In this document: positions 5,934-7,127 of the stretch, piece by piece
How positions within the stretch are numbered: position 1 is the stretch's first letter
Layout: every line of letters starts with the position of its first letter
Assembly (NCBI GenBank): GCA_946478675.1
Contig: CAMLEF010000245.1
Location: 1 to 7,127 of the forward strand
Length of the DNA stretch: 7,127 bases
From: an uncultured Flavobacteriales bacterium
Lineage (GTDB): Bacteria > Bacteroidota > Bacteroidia > Palsa-965
Direction of reading: 5' to 3'
Made by a program: the position numbers and the translations under genes
Notes under the pieces: model-generated
Databases searched by the model: none
The model's input: the letters and a program-made list of their open reading frames with translations, nothing else
Told to the model about the DNA's origin: nothing

Positions 5934-7127
5934 TTAACCGATTTCGAAAGCGACCAACGACTGATCGTCAGTCTGCTCGTTTTCACCCCGCCAAAGTAGA
6001 TAGTTTTTGTGAATCACTTCTTTCTGTAACGACATGGGCGCGCGGCTGGTGATCTGCAGCAATTCGCGCAATTGTCGTGAGCCGAAACGTTTATTGCGTT
6101 CGCCACCGAACTGATCGGCCAGCCCGTCGGAGGTCATGAAAATGCGGTCGCCCACGCGCAGCTGAATTTCTTCGGGTGTGAAGACATCATCCAGCTCCGG
6201 TTTCGAGCCGATGCTGTCGTGGCCGCTCGAAAGCACTTCCACCTGGCCGTCGCGCACGAGATAAATTTTGGAACGCGCCGTCGCATAGCTGAACGCGCCG
6301 GTCTTGTGGTTGTAACGGCAGAACGAAAGGTCCACCGATTCGGAAAGACCGGATTCTTTATGCTTGTTCAGCGCGCGGTAAAGGAAATGGTTCAGCTGCG
6401 ACATCACCAGCGCAGGCTCCGTCACCTGCACGATGTCGACGGCATATTTCAGCGCCGACAACGCCATCAGTGAAACGAATGCCGCAGAAACGCCGTGGCC
6501 GGTGCCGTCGCCGAGCACCACCACCGATTCGTCACCGACGCGGCGGAACCAGTAGAAGTCGCCGCTGACGGCATGTTTCGGGGAGAAGAAAACGAACGAA
6601 GCAGGGAACAGCTGCTGAAGCTCTTCTTCCTGCGAGAGGATCGCGCGCTGCACCGTCGAAGCGTTCATCACGTTGTCGATGAGCTGCTGGTCGGCGCGCT
6701 GGCGGGCTTCGAGCAGGCGCGTCTCCGTTTTCTTGAGATGGGTAATGTCATGACGCACCCAGATGTAACGCACGGGCTCGCCGTCTTCCCCTTTCACCGG
6801 GGCAACGGTCGTCATCGTCCAAAAATCTTCGCCGCTTTTGTTGACGTGCTTCATCTCGCCTTTCCACGTGTTACCGCTGCGGATGGTGCGCCAGATGCTT
6901 TCGATGGTTTCTTTCGGGATCAGCGGATGACGGATCAGCTTGTGATCGCGGCCGATGAGCTGGTGGCGACCGAACCCGCTGACCTGGCAGAAGAGATCGT
7001 TCGCGTAAATGATCGTTCCCTGCAGATCGGTGATCGTGAGCAGGGAAGTCTGGTTGAGGATTTCGGCGCGGCTGTTGAGCTCGGCCATGCCGCGGCGCAT
7101 TTCCGGTCCGAGCTGAAGCCGCGCCAC
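5934..7127 (-). CDS. PAS domain plus SpoIIE/PP2C-type serine/threonine phosphatase (5' partial)
   Basis: At least 397 codons run to TAA at 5934. The frame is still open at the window edge and residues 1-25 look like a mid-protein linker (EMRRGMAELNSRAEILNQTS), so the GTG at 7127 is probably not the start. A PAS domain spans about 25-130. It has the Aer-type features IRHP (65-68), W79, W88 (GNTWKGEM) and DFW (101-103), ending IWVRHDIT. A coiled coil (132-165) links to the SpoIIE-type phosphatase domain, about 170-397. Its metal-binding aspartates are all visible: D190 (VSGDFYWF), D207 (LGDGTGHG), D334 (TSDGLADQ) and D387/D388 (QTDDQS). Enzymes of this family dephosphorylate STAS anti-sigma-factor antagonists in partner-switching pathways; here the substrate is not encoded nearby. 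It leads the visible cluster and is followed after 9 bp by a histidine kinase gene. The missing N-terminus may hold further sensor domains (GAF, PAS or membrane segments). Confidence 0.93.
   Translation of the reverse strand: MARLQLGPEMRRGMAELNSRAEILNQTSLLTITDLQGTIIYANDLFCQVSGFGRHQLIGRDHKLIRHPLIPKETIESIWRTIRSGNTWKGEMKHVNKSGEDFWTMTTVAPVKGEDGEPVRYIWVRHDITHLKKTETRLLEARQRADQQLIDNVMNASTVQRAILSQEEELQQLFPASFVFFSPKHAVSGDFYWFRRVGDESVVVLGDGTGHGVSAAFVSLMALSALKYAVDIVQVTEPALVMSQLNHFLYRALNKHKESGLSESVDLSFCRYNHKTGAFSYATARSKIYLVRDGQVEVLSSGHDSIGSKPELDDVFTPEEIQLRVGDRIFMTSDGLADQFGGERNKRFGSRQLRELLQITSRAPMSLQKEVIHKNYLLWRGENEQTDDQSLVAFEIG

Noticed and set aside
5103..5999. Plus-strand open frame of 298 codons opposite the Cph1-type kinase
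   Set aside because: It is antisense to intact HisKA and PAS motifs, has low-complexity basic composition, and crosses the junction of two real genes. It is a coding shadow.
1..7127. CRISPR array, tRNA or rRNA gene, insertion sequence or phage remnant
   Set aside because: No regularly spaced direct repeats, no cloverleaf-like or rRNA segments, no transposase or integrase motifs, and no terminal repeats were seen on either strand.

Overview
The window appears to come from a moderately GC-rich member of the Bacteroidota (a Chitinophaga-like lineage is a reasonable guess). This is inferred from three things: no recognisable Shine-Dalgarno sequences before any start codon, a small outer-membrane-type beta-barrel protein ending in phenylalanine, and a set of PAS, histidine kinase, Rcp1-like and SpoIIE-type proteins that is typical of that phylum. 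No marker gene in the window fixes the taxonomy.

Layout: positions 1-602 (plus strand) hold the 3' part of a small secreted barrel-like protein whose start lies before the window. Positions 603-725 are a short non-coding gap between convergent genes. It carries a long imperfect hairpin built from heptamer repeats. Everything from 726 to 7127 is one compact minus-strand cluster. In transcription order (right to left) it contains: (i) a PAS plus SpoIIE/PP2C-type phosphatase, open at the window edge (7127-5934); (ii) a PAS histidine kinase of the phytochrome/Cph1 type with an unusual N-terminal segment (5924-4518); (iii) a stand-alone Rcp1-like response regulator (4460-4026); (iv) a REC-PAS-PAS-histidine kinase (4035-2125); (v) an uncharacterised all-helical, TPR-like protein of 472 residues (2144-726). 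Spacings along the series are +9, +57, -10 and -20 bp, so at least genes iii-v are likely to be translationally coupled and all five probably form one operon.

Functionally this looks like a cytoplasmic signal-integration module. No transmembrane segments are evident in the visible parts of the five proteins. Two kinases, two receiver domains and a Ser/Thr phosphatase are encoded together, but no DNA-binding output domain, STAS protein or anti-sigma kinase is present. A plausible model (inference) is that the Cph1-like kinase phosphorylates the Rcp1-like regulator and/or the N-terminal REC of the second kinase, while the phosphatase reports to a partner-switching pathway encoded elsewhere. The last gene, the helical protein, is the part with least precedent. 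The long open frames on the plus strand opposite these genes are coding shadows.
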